Part shown: one piece after another, positions 18,786-27,246 of the stretch
How the letters are laid out: the number at the start of each line of letters is the position of its first letter
How positions within the stretch are numbered: position 1 is the stretch's first letter
From: Pectobacterium actinidiae
GTDB lineage: Bacteria; Pseudomonadota; Gammaproteobacteria; Enterobacterales; Enterobacteriaceae
Assembly (NCBI RefSeq): GCF_000803315.1
Contig: NZ_JRMH01000001.1
Coordinates: forward strand, 3,472,001 to 3,536,000
DNA: 64,000 bases
Direction: 5' to 3'
The notes under the pieces: generated by a model
Seen by the model: the letters and a program-made list of their open reading frames with translations, nothing else
What the model was told of the DNA's origin: nothing
Database searches by the model: none
Translations under genes and position numbers: made by a program

Positions 18786-20264
18786 TTATTCCTTATCCAA
18801 ACGCCCTACCAGCGACAGCTCAAAGTTCGCCCCCATGTACTTGAAGTGCGGGCGCACAGACATGGTGACCTGATACCAACCTGGTTCTCCTTCTACATCC
18901 AGCACTTTGATTTGTGCAGCACGCAGAGGACGACGGCTACGAACATCTGCCGGCGGGTTTTCCTGATCGGCGATGTACTGTTTAATCCAGGTATTCAACT
19001 CACGCTCAAGATCCTGACGCTCTTTCCATGAGCCAATCTGTTCACGCTGTAGCACTTTGATGTAGTGCGCCAGACGGTTGATGATGAACATGTACGGCAG
19101 TTGCGTACCCAGCTTGTAGTTGGTTTCCGCTTCTTTGCCTTCTTTGGTATTCGGGAACACCTTCGGCTTCTGCACTGAGTTAGCCGAGAAGAAAGCCGCA
19201 TTGTCGCTGTCTTTACGCATCGTCAGCGTGATAAAGCCTTCTTCAGCCATTTCATATTCGCGACGATCGGTGATCAGGACTTCTGTCGGGATCTTGGCCT
19301 GAAGTTGGCCCATGGCTTCATACACATGCACCGGCAGGTCGGTAATCGCACCGCCGCTCTGCGGACCGATGATGTTCGGACACCAGCGGTATTTCGCGAA
19401 GCTGTCCGTCAGCGCCGTTCCCATCAGGTAGGCGGTATTGCCCCACAGATAGTGTTCGTGATCGGTGCTGATATCTTCCTTGTAGTTGAAGCCCTTAATC
19501 GGGTTCTCTACGGGGTCATAAGGCAGGCGAGCCAGGAAGCGCGGAGCCGTCAGCCCCAGATAGCGACCATCTTCGGATTCACGCAGCGAACGCCATTTCG
19601 TATAGGCAGGGCCTTCGAAAACGGATTTCAGGTCTTTGATGGAAGGCAGATCGGTGAAGCGATCCACGCCAAAGAAGGTCGGTGCAACGGAAGAGATGAA
19701 CGGCGCATGCGCCATCGCGCCAACGGCGCTGACATACTGCATCAGTTTGATGTCTGGTGAGCTTTGCGTTAGCGCATAGTCACCAATCACGCCACCGATA
19801 GGCTGGCCCCCAAACTGACCGTAACCGCTGGAATAGACGTGCTTATAGAAGCCAGACTGTGAGATTTCAGGCGCGAATTCGAAATCGTCCAACAGCTCTT
19901 CTTTCGTCGCATGCAACACCAAGAGTTTGATGTTTTCACGGAAATCGGTGCGATCAACCAGCAGTTTCATCGAACGCCAGGAAGATTCCAGTTCCTGCAA
20001 TTCTTTCGCATGCAGAATAACGTCAATCTGCTTGCTGAGTTTTTTGTCCAGTTCGACGATCATGCTATCGACCAGCGCTTTGTTCACGGGTTCTGCTGCG
20101 TTACCGCTATCAAGAATGTTAGCGACCAGCGCGGCAATGCCCTGTTTAGCCACGCTGTAGCCTTCATCAACCGGGCTGATACGCGCTTGAGCCATGATGT
20201 CATCAAGCAGCGAGCCAGAAGCGCTGGCAGCGCCTGCCTGAACCTGTTCTTCAATTATTGACAT
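18786..20264 (-). CDS. tssC: T6SS sheath large subunit TssC (VipB)
   Basis: TssC with TssB forms the contractile sheath. The 492-residue protein matches the EvpB/VipB family, with motifs such as LDDIMAQARISP near the start, ELESSWRSMKLLVDRTDF, and the conserved C-terminal VRPHFKYMGANFELSL segment. It is complete and lies 22 bp after tssB. Confidence 0.97.
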   Translation of the reverse strand: MSIIEEQVQAGAASASGSLLDDIMAQARISPVDEGYSVAKQGIAALVANILDSGNAAEPVNKALVDSMIVELDKKLSKQIDVILHAKELQELESSWRSMKLLVDRTDFRENIKLLVLHATKEELLDDFEFAPEISQSGFYKHVYSSGYGQFGGQPIGGVIGDYALTQSSPDIKLMQYVSAVGAMAHAPFISSVAPTFFGVDRFTDLPSIKDLKSVFEGPAYTKWRSLRESEDGRYLGLTAPRFLARLPYDPVENPIKGFNYKEDISTDHEHYLWGNTAYLMGTALTDSFAKYRWCPNIIGPQSGGAITDLPVHVYEAMGQLQAKIPTEVLITDRREYEMAEEGFITLTMRKDSDNAAFFSANSVQKPKVFPNTKEGKEAETNYKLGTQLPYMFIINRLAHYIKVLQREQIGSWKERQDLERELNTWIKQYIADQENPPADVRSRRPLRAAQIKVLDVEGEPGWYQVTMSVRPHFKYMGANFELSLVGRLDKE

Positions 20265-20286
20265 ATTTATTTCCCTATTTCGTCAA

Positions 20287-20790
20287 TTATTCGGCGGGTT
20301 TTACCAGATCGAGCTCTTTCAAAAGCTGCTCTCTGGCTTCTTCGCTGGACAACAGATCCTGCAAACGATTACGGAATGAGGGAATATTGCCGAGGGGGCC
20401 TTTCAGCGCGACCAGCGCTTCACGTAAATCAAGCAACTTACGTAATTCAGGCACCTGTTGAGCAATGCGGTCAGGGGAGAAATCATTCAGACCGCCGATG
20501 CTCAGTTTCACTGGCAGGTCGTCCTGACTTTCTTCTTCAAGGCGGTTTGGCACACTGAAATTCAATTCCAGATTTGCTTCTTTCATCACCGAGGTAAAGT
20601 TGTTCTTATCGATCGATACAGTCTGACGTTCTTCGATCGGCGTTTCCTCTGTGCGCCCTTTCATATTTCCCACGATCATCAGCGTCAACGGCAATTCTAT
20701 TTCCGCCTGCTGACCACCAGTGGCCGGAACATATTTGATATTAATACGTTCCTTTGGTGCGACAGATGCACCATCAGTTCCTTTTGCCAT
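20287..20790 (-). CDS. tssB: T6SS sheath small subunit TssB (VipA)
   Basis: TssB is the small sheath protein; its C-terminal helix is the usual docking site for ClpV. The protein contains the ImpB/VipA motifs INIKYVPATGG and LPLTLMIVGNMKG. The reading frame is open for eight further codons, but the ATG at 20790 gives the typical MAKG start and 167 residues. The first gene of the operon lies here, with about 1.2 kb of AT-rich DNA upstream. No convincing sigma-54 promoter was found there by eye. Confidence 0.95.
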   Translation of the reverse strand: MAKGTDGASVAPKERINIKYVPATGGQQAEIELPLTLMIVGNMKGRTEETPIEERQTVSIDKNNFTSVMKEANLELNFSVPNRLEEESQDDLPVKLSIGGLNDFSPDRIAQQVPELRKLLDLREALVALKGPLGNIPSFRNRLQDLLSSEEAREQLLKELDLVKPAE

Positions 20791-21982
20791 GTGTCTATAC
20801 CAACGTAAGGGCACTCGGGCCCGGAGAAGTAAAGTCGATTCCTACCAAAAGCCCGCCGCAATCCATAAGAGCGGCAGCGACTCGGCAAACAAATAACGCA
20901 TTTGTTTTTCGACCAGCGAGATGAAATAAATTTAAACCGAATTAAAAACCATAATAAAACCGTAACGTTACGGCTTATATCGGCGTAAAAAGAATCACGC
21001 CAAGAAGGAGTTAAATACATTTATATTTTGATTTTAGATCATACACACAACACAAACGCACGGTCAATGCTTATATAGCAGAGCAACTAAACTGAACCAC
21101 TAAAACAAAAAACACAGTTAAAACAACAAATTAAATAAACCTTAAGTAAAAACAAACAAAATAAAAAAGAGTATTCCGACGATTTTCAATTAACTGAAAA
21201 GGAATATATTTTGTGCCTTTTAATTTCATTAAAAACGAAATACTTAACACGCTAACAAATAAGTGACATTATAAATCGCACATGAATTTTAATTAATTAA
21301 AACAATTCACCCTCTATTTTTTACTTTTGGCAGAACAAATGACTACATTACCTTTGTAAATTATTTCCCTATTAAAATATAAATATTAGATAATTTAGCA
21401 ATCATTGATTTTATAATTAAAATTATTAGTTTTTTATACTATTAAAAAACACAAAAAAGGAATTAATGACTGATATATGTGTTTTTTAAACATTACATAA
21501 CCAAAATAACTGAAAGTGACAGTGAAATGATCTCTTTAGCGTTACTTTCAGGTTAAAAAATGGCAGTTATTAGGTAGGATAATATTCTAGGTAATACTGC
21601 CCTCTCTGTGCGTGATAGAGAGGGGGAAAGCATGAAGCGATCAAAACAAAACATCGAGAGAAACACGTCGGCGAATAACCTACGGATACGACATGTGGCA
21701 AACTACGCTTTTGCCCAAACGTCTCCCATTACTGTGAGAGTATCCTGACTACTCTTGGAATTTTATTCAGGATCCAGCATTGCCCTCCGGCCTAAAGAGG
21801 AATTTTTCACTACACATTGAGGAAGGACGCTTGATTAGCGTGCAGGAAGCTACCCGTCTCTTGATGTTAATAAATCCGACAAACAGCTGATCAGTGATTC
21901 ATTAGCAATTAGGAAAGATACGGCCAGACCGTAATTATGGTACTCTTTATCGCATATATATGCGGATTAAAGGTGAAAACCC
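20791..21982. other. AT-rich intergenic region upstream of tssB
   Basis: About 1.2 kb with no supported gene. The first 700 bases are strongly AT-rich with long A and T runs, unlike the rest of the window, and could be a silencer-binding region controlling the T6SS operon (inference). An inverted pair CTGAAAGTGAC / GTTACTTTCAG lies at about 21510-21552. A perfect 8-bp hairpin CCCTCTCT / AGAGAGGG lies at 21600-21624, just before a possible 38-codon reading frame (21632-21748) with a purine-rich ribosome site. A further ATCCTGA / TCAGGAT hairpin spans roughly 21742-21775. The 21630-21900 stretch looks like decayed coding DNA. Confidence 0.5.
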
Positions 21983-22474
21983 ATGCGCTATGAAATGGCG
22001 GTACTCGCAGATCTGGTACAAGAGGATTCCCCTAATACGCACTCTATCGTAACCGCTACAGGTATCTCAGAAAGAAAAGTACAGGACGTGTTAAACACAC
22101 TCCAGTCAACGATGGATATCAACATATCACGCGAGAAAAATGGCAAACGGCAAGTCTTATCTATCTCGTCATGGGGTGTGTTTGGTGACGGAAAAAGGTT
22201 GATCGAGAAACTGAAAAATACCGACCTGTTGATATTCAAACAACATCGTAAAATCACCACAAAAGCGTTGTTAAACAAAACGCGATCCTCGCGTATGGTG
22301 ACGCTGGAAGAAAAGCGTGATTACTACAATCAGGTGAAACTCAAAAACTATCGGGACAGTATGCGTCTTGAGGGATTCAACGTTGAGGATACGCCACTTC
22401 CCTCTGACAAACAGGAAAGGGAAGCGCTGAGAAAAAACCTGATTGCCATGTATAAAGCGGATGGTTATGTCTGA
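21983..22474 (+). CDS. Helix-turn-helix protein with YhfG-like C-terminal domain
   Basis: The first 75 residues or so look like a winged helix-turn-helix, with a recognition-helix-like segment ISERKVQDVLNTLQ. The last 60 residues resemble YhfG, the small antitoxin partner of Fic toxins, in the pattern KNYRDSMRLEGF followed by an acidic and helical tail. E. coli YhfG is a separate small protein of about 55 residues, so this appears to be a fusion. No fic gene follows within the window. An AAAGGTG ribosome site precedes the ATG. It may be a DNA-binding regulator or an orphan antitoxin. The domain assignments are from pattern recognition only. Confidence 0.6.
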   Translation: MRYEMAVLADLVQEDSPNTHSIVTATGISERKVQDVLNTLQSTMDINISREKNGKRQVLSISSWGVFGDGKRLIEKLKNTDLLIFKQHRKITTKALLNKTRSSRMVTLEEKRDYYNQVKLKNYRDSMRLEGFNVEDTPLPSDKQEREALRKNLIAMYKADGYV

Positions 22475-22815
22475 TAAATACGGCTCGGCATTGACGTAAA
22501 AAACCGGCCAAGGTCGGTTTTGTCGTTTCTGGTGTCTACCTCGCTATTTCGCACTTGGGTAGACGATTTTAGGTTCCATGATTTGAGACATACATAGGCA
22601 ATCTGGCTAGCACAGGTCGGCGTGCCAATATCGGTGTTACAAGAAAGGAGAGGCAGGGAAAGCATCGAAATGGTTCGGAGATAAGCTCATTTATCCGCTG
22701 GCTATCTCGCAGAGCGCACGAGCAAAAATTGACGCAATTCTAGAGCGAAATGGCACAAATATGGCACATGATGAGAACGTGATTTACATGAAGGCTGGAT
22801 AAGTCATTGATTTAA
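22475..22815. other. Intergenic stretch with orphan coding remnant beside tRNA-Thr
   Basis: After the terminator-like hairpin at 22498-22521 no complete gene is seen. A frame open on the plus strand from about 22616 to the TAA at 22800-22802 has protein-like composition (for example KWFGDKLIYPLAIS and NVIYMKAG) but no clear start. It may be the 3' remnant of a lost gene. It stops 13 bp from the 3' end of the tRNA gene, where integrating elements usually join. The family was not recognised. Confidence 0.35.
22498..22521. terminator. Terminator-like hairpin after the HTH-YhfG gene
   Basis: AAAACCG and CGGTTTT form a 7-bp stem with flanking A and T runs, about 25 bp after the stop codon. The symmetry would allow termination from both sides. 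Confidence 0.6.
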
Positions 22816-22891
22816 TGGTGCCGATAATAGGAGTCGAACCTACGACCTTCGCATTACGAATGCGCTGCTCTACCAACTGAGCTATATCGGC
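22816..22891 (-). tRNA. thrW: tRNA-Thr (anticodon CGU), thrW-like
   Basis: A complete 76-nt cloverleaf is encoded on the minus strand: acceptor GCCGATA paired with TATCGGC, the D-arm with AGCTCAGTTGG, an anticodon loop reading TTCGTAA (anticodon CGU for ACG codons), GTTCGACTC in the T-arm, and an encoded CCA end. Its place beside proBA is the same as E. coli thrW, a known prophage integration site. Its 3' end faces the T6SS side of the window. Confidence 0.97.
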
Positions 22892-22936
22892 TTTGGGATC
22901 GTCGTGGCGAGAGCCAGACGTGAACTACGGGGTGAC

Positions 22937-22965
22937 AAATTAGTGATAATGGTACGTCAAGTCAA
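22937..22965 (-). promoter_or_regulatory. Sigma-70 promoter for tRNA-Thr
   Basis: On the minus strand, TTGACT (22965-22960) and TAATTT (22942-22937) are separated by 17 bases. A GC-rich stretch follows about 40 bp before the tRNA, as is common for stable-RNA promoters. Confidence 0.65.
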
Positions 22966-23426
22966 GCGTTTGGCGATCGTCTGCCGATTTTATCATCACC
23001 CTTATGTTGATAGAGCGTTTCTGATAATTTTCCGTACTAATAACGTCATGTGCTATAGCTTTTCGGCTTAACAGACCCGCATGTAGGGCACATCACCTAT
23101 GCCGCTCTCTTCTTCGAGATAAGTGCTTGCAAGATAATACCTCATGAGAGGAAAACGCCATCTCCCTTTAAGGTAAATATTCTTTTTATAGAGAGTGATA
23201 TTTACAATAAAAATATATTTTTACCTTTCAGATATAAATGTAATACATAACAAAACCCATGTGTACAGTTTAGGATAATTCCCTATTCTTTTTATTTTTT
23301 ATTTTGCTCTACTTAAATGACCAAGACGACAAGGAGGCGGTCTTAACATGAAGCTTTCAATAATACGTCGTTGACGGCAAGATTATTGTTAGCGTAGTCA
23401 TTAAGCGCTGTAAGAGGAAATAGACC
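22966..23426. other. AT-rich intergenic region with possible leader peptide
   Basis: No full gene is seen. GTAAATAT and ATATTTAC form an inverted repeat at 23173-23205. A strong AAGGAGG at 23331-23337 precedes a tiny reading frame at 23348-23374 (MKLSIIRR, then stop), 52 bp before the next gene. It could be a leader peptide or chance. Confidence 0.35.
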
Positions 23427-23846
23427 ATGAATATGAATCCACTGTTTTTAGGCTTAATTCTTGGAACCAGTTACATTGGCATGGCGGCAGCAAATGATCT
23501 GGATTCTGCCCGAGCTTCAGCGGAATCGGCCTTCAGTCACGATCGCGCTGAAGCAAGAGAAAAAGCGTCAGAGGCGCGAACCAAGGCACATGAGCATGAC
23601 GCTCAGGCACGGGAAAAAGCGAATGACTTCAAAGCGGATCTCAAATCAAGGGAGCCAGAAGCCAGAGAAAAGGCAGACAACGTCAAAGCTGATGTGAAAT
23701 CCAGAGAATCCGAAGCCAGAAAAGACGCCGAAAAAGGCTGGGCTGACGTCAAATCTAAAGCGGATAATTTTAACAGCCGGGCAGAAAAAAATGCTCGCGA
23801 AGCCGCTGACTCAATCCACAACGCCGCAGAGAAACATCAGCGTTAA
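23427..23846 (+). CDS. Small exported, highly charged repeat protein (LEA-like)
   Basis: The 139-residue protein has a signal peptide (about 1-22, with AAA before the likely cut) and a mature part made almost only of Ala, Lys, Glu, Asp, Arg and Ser. Three near-identical 18-residue units run tandemly at 61-78, 79-96 and 97-114, each with the pattern AREKA...KADVKSRE. Such sequences form amphipathic helices or stay disordered, as in LEA-type or apolipoprotein-like stress proteins. A periplasmic protective or envelope role is a guess. A GAGGAAA ribosome site precedes the ATG. No homologue with known function was recognised. Confidence 0.8.
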   Translation: MNMNPLFLGLILGTSYIGMAAANDLDSARASAESAFSHDRAEAREKASEARTKAHEHDAQAREKANDFKADLKSREPEAREKADNVKADVKSRESEARKDAEKGWADVKSKADNFNSRAEKNAREAADSIHNAAEKHQR

Positions 23847-23863
23847 TATGAAATAACGCGTTG

Positions 23864-23965
23864 TTGCTACAAGGATAAATAATTATCCTCCAGTAGCAAG
23901 ACAGGCTATGTATTTGTGAATACGCCTCACAAAGCATGGCCTGTTACTATTGGAGGATATTTTTC
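23864..23965 (+). terminator. Three-armed structured 3' region with competing hairpins
   Basis: Arm 1 (TTGCTAC, GGATAA at 23864-23878) pairs with arm 2 (TTATCC, GTAGCAA at 23883-23899). Arm 2 extended (23884-23906) also pairs with arm 3 (23939-23959), and an inner TTTGTGA / TCACAAA extends that stem. The second hairpin is followed by TTTTT at 23960-23964, as in an intrinsic terminator. The two folds exclude each other, like an attenuator, yet no plus-strand gene follows. It may end the upstream transcript or belong to a 3'-derived small RNA. Confidence 0.6.
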
Positions 23966-24103
23966 TTATTAGCTATTTCATTATATTTTTATTGCTGTAT
24001 TACATTTTAATGTAAATAAACACAACAGAGAAAAGAATTACAGTCGGAATGATATTTCTTATTTAGACAAAATGACGGAAGTAAAAAACAGAGTAAAAAT
24101 CAT

Positions 24104-24132
24104 GCTGTGCATATCGCTTTGATATGCACAGC
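24104..24132 (-). terminator. proBA terminator
   Basis: GCTGTGCATATC and GATATGCACAGC form a perfect 12-bp stem with a 5-base loop just after the proA stop codon. On the minus strand it is followed by ATGATTTTTAC, a short T run. Confidence 0.8.
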
Positions 24133-24142
24133 CATTTGTCGA

Positions 24143-25396
24143 TTAGGCGCGAATCAAATCATCGCCATAACCAATCCACTTATAGGTGGTCAGCGCTTCC
24201 AGCCCCATTGGACCGCGCGCATGCAGTTTCTGGGTACTGACGGCCACTTCTGCCCCCAGACCAAACTGGCCGCCGTCGGTGAAGCGCGTACTGGCGTTGA
24301 CATACACCGCAGAGGAATCCACTTCACGCACGAAGCGTTCCGCATTGCTCAAGGAGCGCGTCAGAATCGCATCAGAGTGCTGTGTACCATGTTCGCGAAT
24401 ATGGGCGACCGCTGCGTCCAGGTCGTCCACCAGCGTGACGTTCAGGTCGTTAGAGAGCCATTCATCGTTGTAGTTGGCCTCTTCCACTGCAACAACGCTT
24501 GCCGGGCCACTGGTCAAATAAGGCATCGCTGAAGGACTGGCGTGGAGCGTAACGCCCGCCACCGCCATTTTTTTGCTCAGCGCGGGCAAGAAACGATCGG
24601 CGATATGTTGATTGACCAGCAGCGTTTCCAGGCTGTTACAGGCGCTAGGGCGCTGCACTTTGGCGCTTTCGATGACCGTCAACGCTTTGTCGAAATCGAT
24701 GCTGTCGTCAGCATAGATGTGACAAACGCCAATCCCCCCAGTGATGACCGGAATCGTCGACTGTTCGCGACACAGCTTATGCAGACCAGCACCACCGCGC
24801 GGAATCAACATATCCACGTAGCGATCAAGCTTCAGCAGTTGATTGACCAGCTCACGATCCGGGCTTTCAATCGCTTGCACCGCAGCAGCAGGCAGGCCGC
24901 ACTGCGACAGCGCCTGCTGAATCACTTTTACCGTTGCCGCATTAGTGCGGTACGTCTCTTTGCCACCGCGCAGAATCACCGCGTTACCGGTTTTCAGGCA
25001 CAGAGAAGCCACATCAATGGTGACGTTCGGACGCGCTTCATAAATCACGCCGACCACGCCGAGCGGCACGCGGCGACGCTCCAGCTTCAGCCCGTTATCC
25101 AACATGCTGCCGTCAATCACCTGCCCTACCGGATCGGTCAGGCGACAGACCTGGCGCACATCGCTAGCGATCGCACTCAGTCGTTCCTGCGTCAGAAGCA
25201 GACGATCCTGCAACGCCTCACTCATGCCATTTTGGCGCGCATCGGTTAAATCCAGCGCGTTAGCCGCGAGAATCGTCGCGCTCTCGGCTTCCAGCAAATC
25301 CGCAATCGTCAGCAGCGCGCGATCTTTCTGAGCCGTGCTCAAGACTGCTAGCTGATAAGAGGCCGCTTTTGCCGCTTTACCCATTTGTTCAAGCAT
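24143..25396 (-). CDS. proA: Gamma-glutamyl phosphate reductase ProA
   Basis: ProA reduces gamma-glutamyl phosphate to glutamate semialdehyde with NADPH, the second step of proline synthesis, in the cytoplasm. The 417 residues match the family, with the [19 protein letters not shown] region and the catalytic Cys in [13 protein letters not shown]. Ten bases separate it from proB, so the two form one operon. It is complete. Confidence 0.98.
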   Translation of the reverse strand: MLEQMGKAAKAASYQLAVLSTAQKDRALLTIADLLEAESATILAANALDLTDARQNGMSEALQDRLLLTQERLSAIASDVRQVCRLTDPVGQVIDGSMLDNGLKLERRRVPLGVVGVIYEARPNVTIDVASLCLKTGNAVILRGGKETYRTNAATVKVIQQALSQCGLPAAAVQAIESPDRELVNQLLKLDRYVDMLIPRGGAGLHKLCREQSTIPVITGGIGVCHIYADDSIDFDKALTVIESAKVQRPSACNSLETLLVNQHIADRFLPALSKKMAVAGVTLHASPSAMPYLTSGPASVVAVEEANYNDEWLSNDLNVTLVDDLDAAVAHIREHGTQHSDAILTRSLSNAERFVREVDSSAVYVNASTRFTDGGQFGLGAEVAVSTQKLHARGPMGLEALTTYKWIGYGDDLIRA

Positions 25397-25406
25397 CGCG
25401 AACTCC

Positions 25407-26510
25407 TTAATTGATAATCATATCGTCGCGGTGGATAGCCACCGGACCATATTCGTAGCCAAGAATATCGGCAATCTGTTGAGAGTGGTGTCCGGCAATC
25501 ATACGCAGCGCATCGCTGTTATAGCGCGTCACGGCATGCGCCACATCGCGCCCCGCCAGACTACGCACGCGGATCACTTCACCACGGGAGAAGTTCCCTT
25601 CTACGGTGCGGATACCTTTAGGCAGCAGCGAACTGCCACGCTCGAGGATCGCCGAGAGCGCGCCGTCATCAACGGTGATTTCTCCCGCTGGCGGTGCGCC
25701 AAAAATCCAGTGTTTACGGCTTTCCAGCGGCGCGTCCAGTGCATGAAAACGCGTTCCGACGGAAATATCGGCAATCACATCACCAATCACACCCGGTTTG
25801 CTGCCTGCGGCAATCACCACGTCGATACCCGCGCGGCAGGCCACATCCGCAGCCTGCAATTTGGTCGACATGCCGCCCGTTCCGAGGCCAGACACGCTGT
25901 CCCCCGCAATGCTACGCAGTGCATCGTTGATACCGGTGACTTCACGGATCAATTCCGCATCAGGGTTATTGCGCGGGTCGGCGGTAAACAGCCCAGCCTG
26001 ATCGGTCAGCAGCAGCAGCTTATCCGCATCGGCCAGAATCGCCGCCAGCGCTGACAGGTTGTCGTTGTCACCCACCTTGATCTCGGCGGTCGCCACGGCG
26101 TCGTTTTCATTAATTACCGGAACAATATTGTTATCCAGCAGCGCCCGCATGGTATCGCGCGCATTGAGGAAACGTTCACGATCTTCCATATCCGCGCGCG
26201 TCAGCAGCATCTGCCCGACGTGGATACCGTAGATAGAAAACAGCTGTTCCCACAGTTGAATCAGGCGACTTTGCCCCACCGCGGCCAGCAGTTGTTTGGT
26301 CGCAATCGTAGCCGGGAGTTCGGGGTAACCCAAATGTTCACGCCCAGCGGCAATCGCCCCAGAGGTGACAATAACAATCCGATGCCCTGCCGCATGTTGC
26401 TGCGCGCATTGGCGCACCAGTTCAACAATGTGGGCGCGGTTAAGACGGCGCGAACCGCCAGTTAGCACGCTGGTGCCCAGTTTCACAACCAAAGTCTGGC
26501 TGCCGCTCAT
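25407..26510 (-). CDS. proB: Glutamate 5-kinase ProB
   Basis: ProB phosphorylates glutamate and is the feedback-controlled first enzyme of proline synthesis. It has an amino-acid kinase domain ([12 protein letters not shown] near the start, ENDAVA and the [12 protein letters not shown] motif) and a C-terminal PUA domain. An in-frame codon eight positions earlier is possible, but the ATG at 26510 gives the usual [10 protein letters not shown] start and 367 residues. It is the first gene of proBA. Confidence 0.97.
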   Translation of the reverse strand: MSGSQTLVVKLGTSVLTGGSRRLNRAHIVELVRQCAQQHAAGHRIVIVTSGAIAAGREHLGYPELPATIATKQLLAAVGQSRLIQLWEQLFSIYGIHVGQMLLTRADMEDRERFLNARDTMRALLDNNIVPVINENDAVATAEIKVGDNDNLSALAAILADADKLLLLTDQAGLFTADPRNNPDAELIREVTGINDALRSIAGDSVSGLGTGGMSTKLQAADVACRAGIDVVIAAGSKPGVIGDVIADISVGTRFHALDAPLESRKHWIFGAPPAGEITVDDGALSAILERGSSLLPKGIRTVEGNFSRGEVIRVRSLAGRDVAHAVTRYNSDALRMIAGHHSQQIADILGYEYGPVAIHRDDMIIN

Positions 26511-26633
26511 AATTTCTCTGCCGTTGGATGTCAAAAAATAAGAATAAGGAAAACGTTGTAGCAGGACAGACGCGTTATGCCAACAGGCACAACGCGAAAA
26601 CCTGCGAATAAATCGGGGATCGTCAGAGAAGTA

Positions 26634-27008
26634 TCACGGTCGTGCAACGAGGGTACAGGCGGGTTCCAGCGCGTTAATTTGCTTCTCCAATCGAACATGG
26701 AAAGCCTGTTTGGCATTTTCCACCTGCTCCATCACGGCTTTGTCCTTGATTTTCTCTTCACGCCAGTTGCCCTTTTTATCAAACAGACCGTAGTGATAGT
26801 CATAGGCAAAGCCTTTGCCAGTATCTTCCAAATTCAGCCACCAGCCCCAAAACTCCCGTTGTTCTGGCGCGGGTTTGATGTTGACGCAAACCGCCAGGCA
26901 ATCAAAGAAGAACGCGGTATCCTCGCACTGCGCTTCGCGTATATAAGGTCCCAGTGCCGTAAAATTTTTCATGAGCCGGCTTTTGGAGTGTCCACTCGGT
27001 AATATCAT
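26634..27008 (-). CDS. crl: Sigma-S holoenzyme assembly factor Crl
   Basis: Crl binds RpoS and favours its assembly with RNA polymerase, aiding stationary-phase and curli-type gene expression. The sequence has the family motifs [21 protein letters not shown] and REFWGWW. AAGGAG lies seven bases before the ATG at 27008, giving 124 residues; a longer frame has no such support. The C-terminus differs from E. coli Crl, as is common outside the core domain. Confidence 0.95.
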   Translation of the reverse strand: MILPSGHSKSRLMKNFTALGPYIREAQCEDTAFFFDCLAVCVNIKPAPEQREFWGWWLNLEDTGKGFAYDYHYGLFDKKGNWREEKIKDKAVMEQVENAKQAFHVRLEKQINALEPACTLVARP

Positions 27009-27106
27009 TACGATCTCCTTTGGTTGAACCTTCTTTTTAGCAGAGAATGGCAATTTATCAACTGCCTGGCGTCAGGTTACTGCCCGACGCCCGGCTTTTC
27101 TGCCTC

Positions 27107-27234
<128 letters not shown>

Positions 27235-27246
27235 ACCGACGAGCTC

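Noticed and set aside
20791..21700. Sigma-54 promoter before tssB
   Set aside because: VasH made it plausible, but no site with the correct GG-to-GC spacing was found on the expected strand.
23913..23933. CRP-like palindrome TTTGTGA / TCACAAA
   Set aside because: The spacer is seven bases instead of six, and the motif is the inner part of a larger hairpin.
24542..25249. 235-codon plus-strand frame opposite proA
   Set aside because: Antisense to proA, with an arginine- and histidine-rich composition typical of shadow frames.
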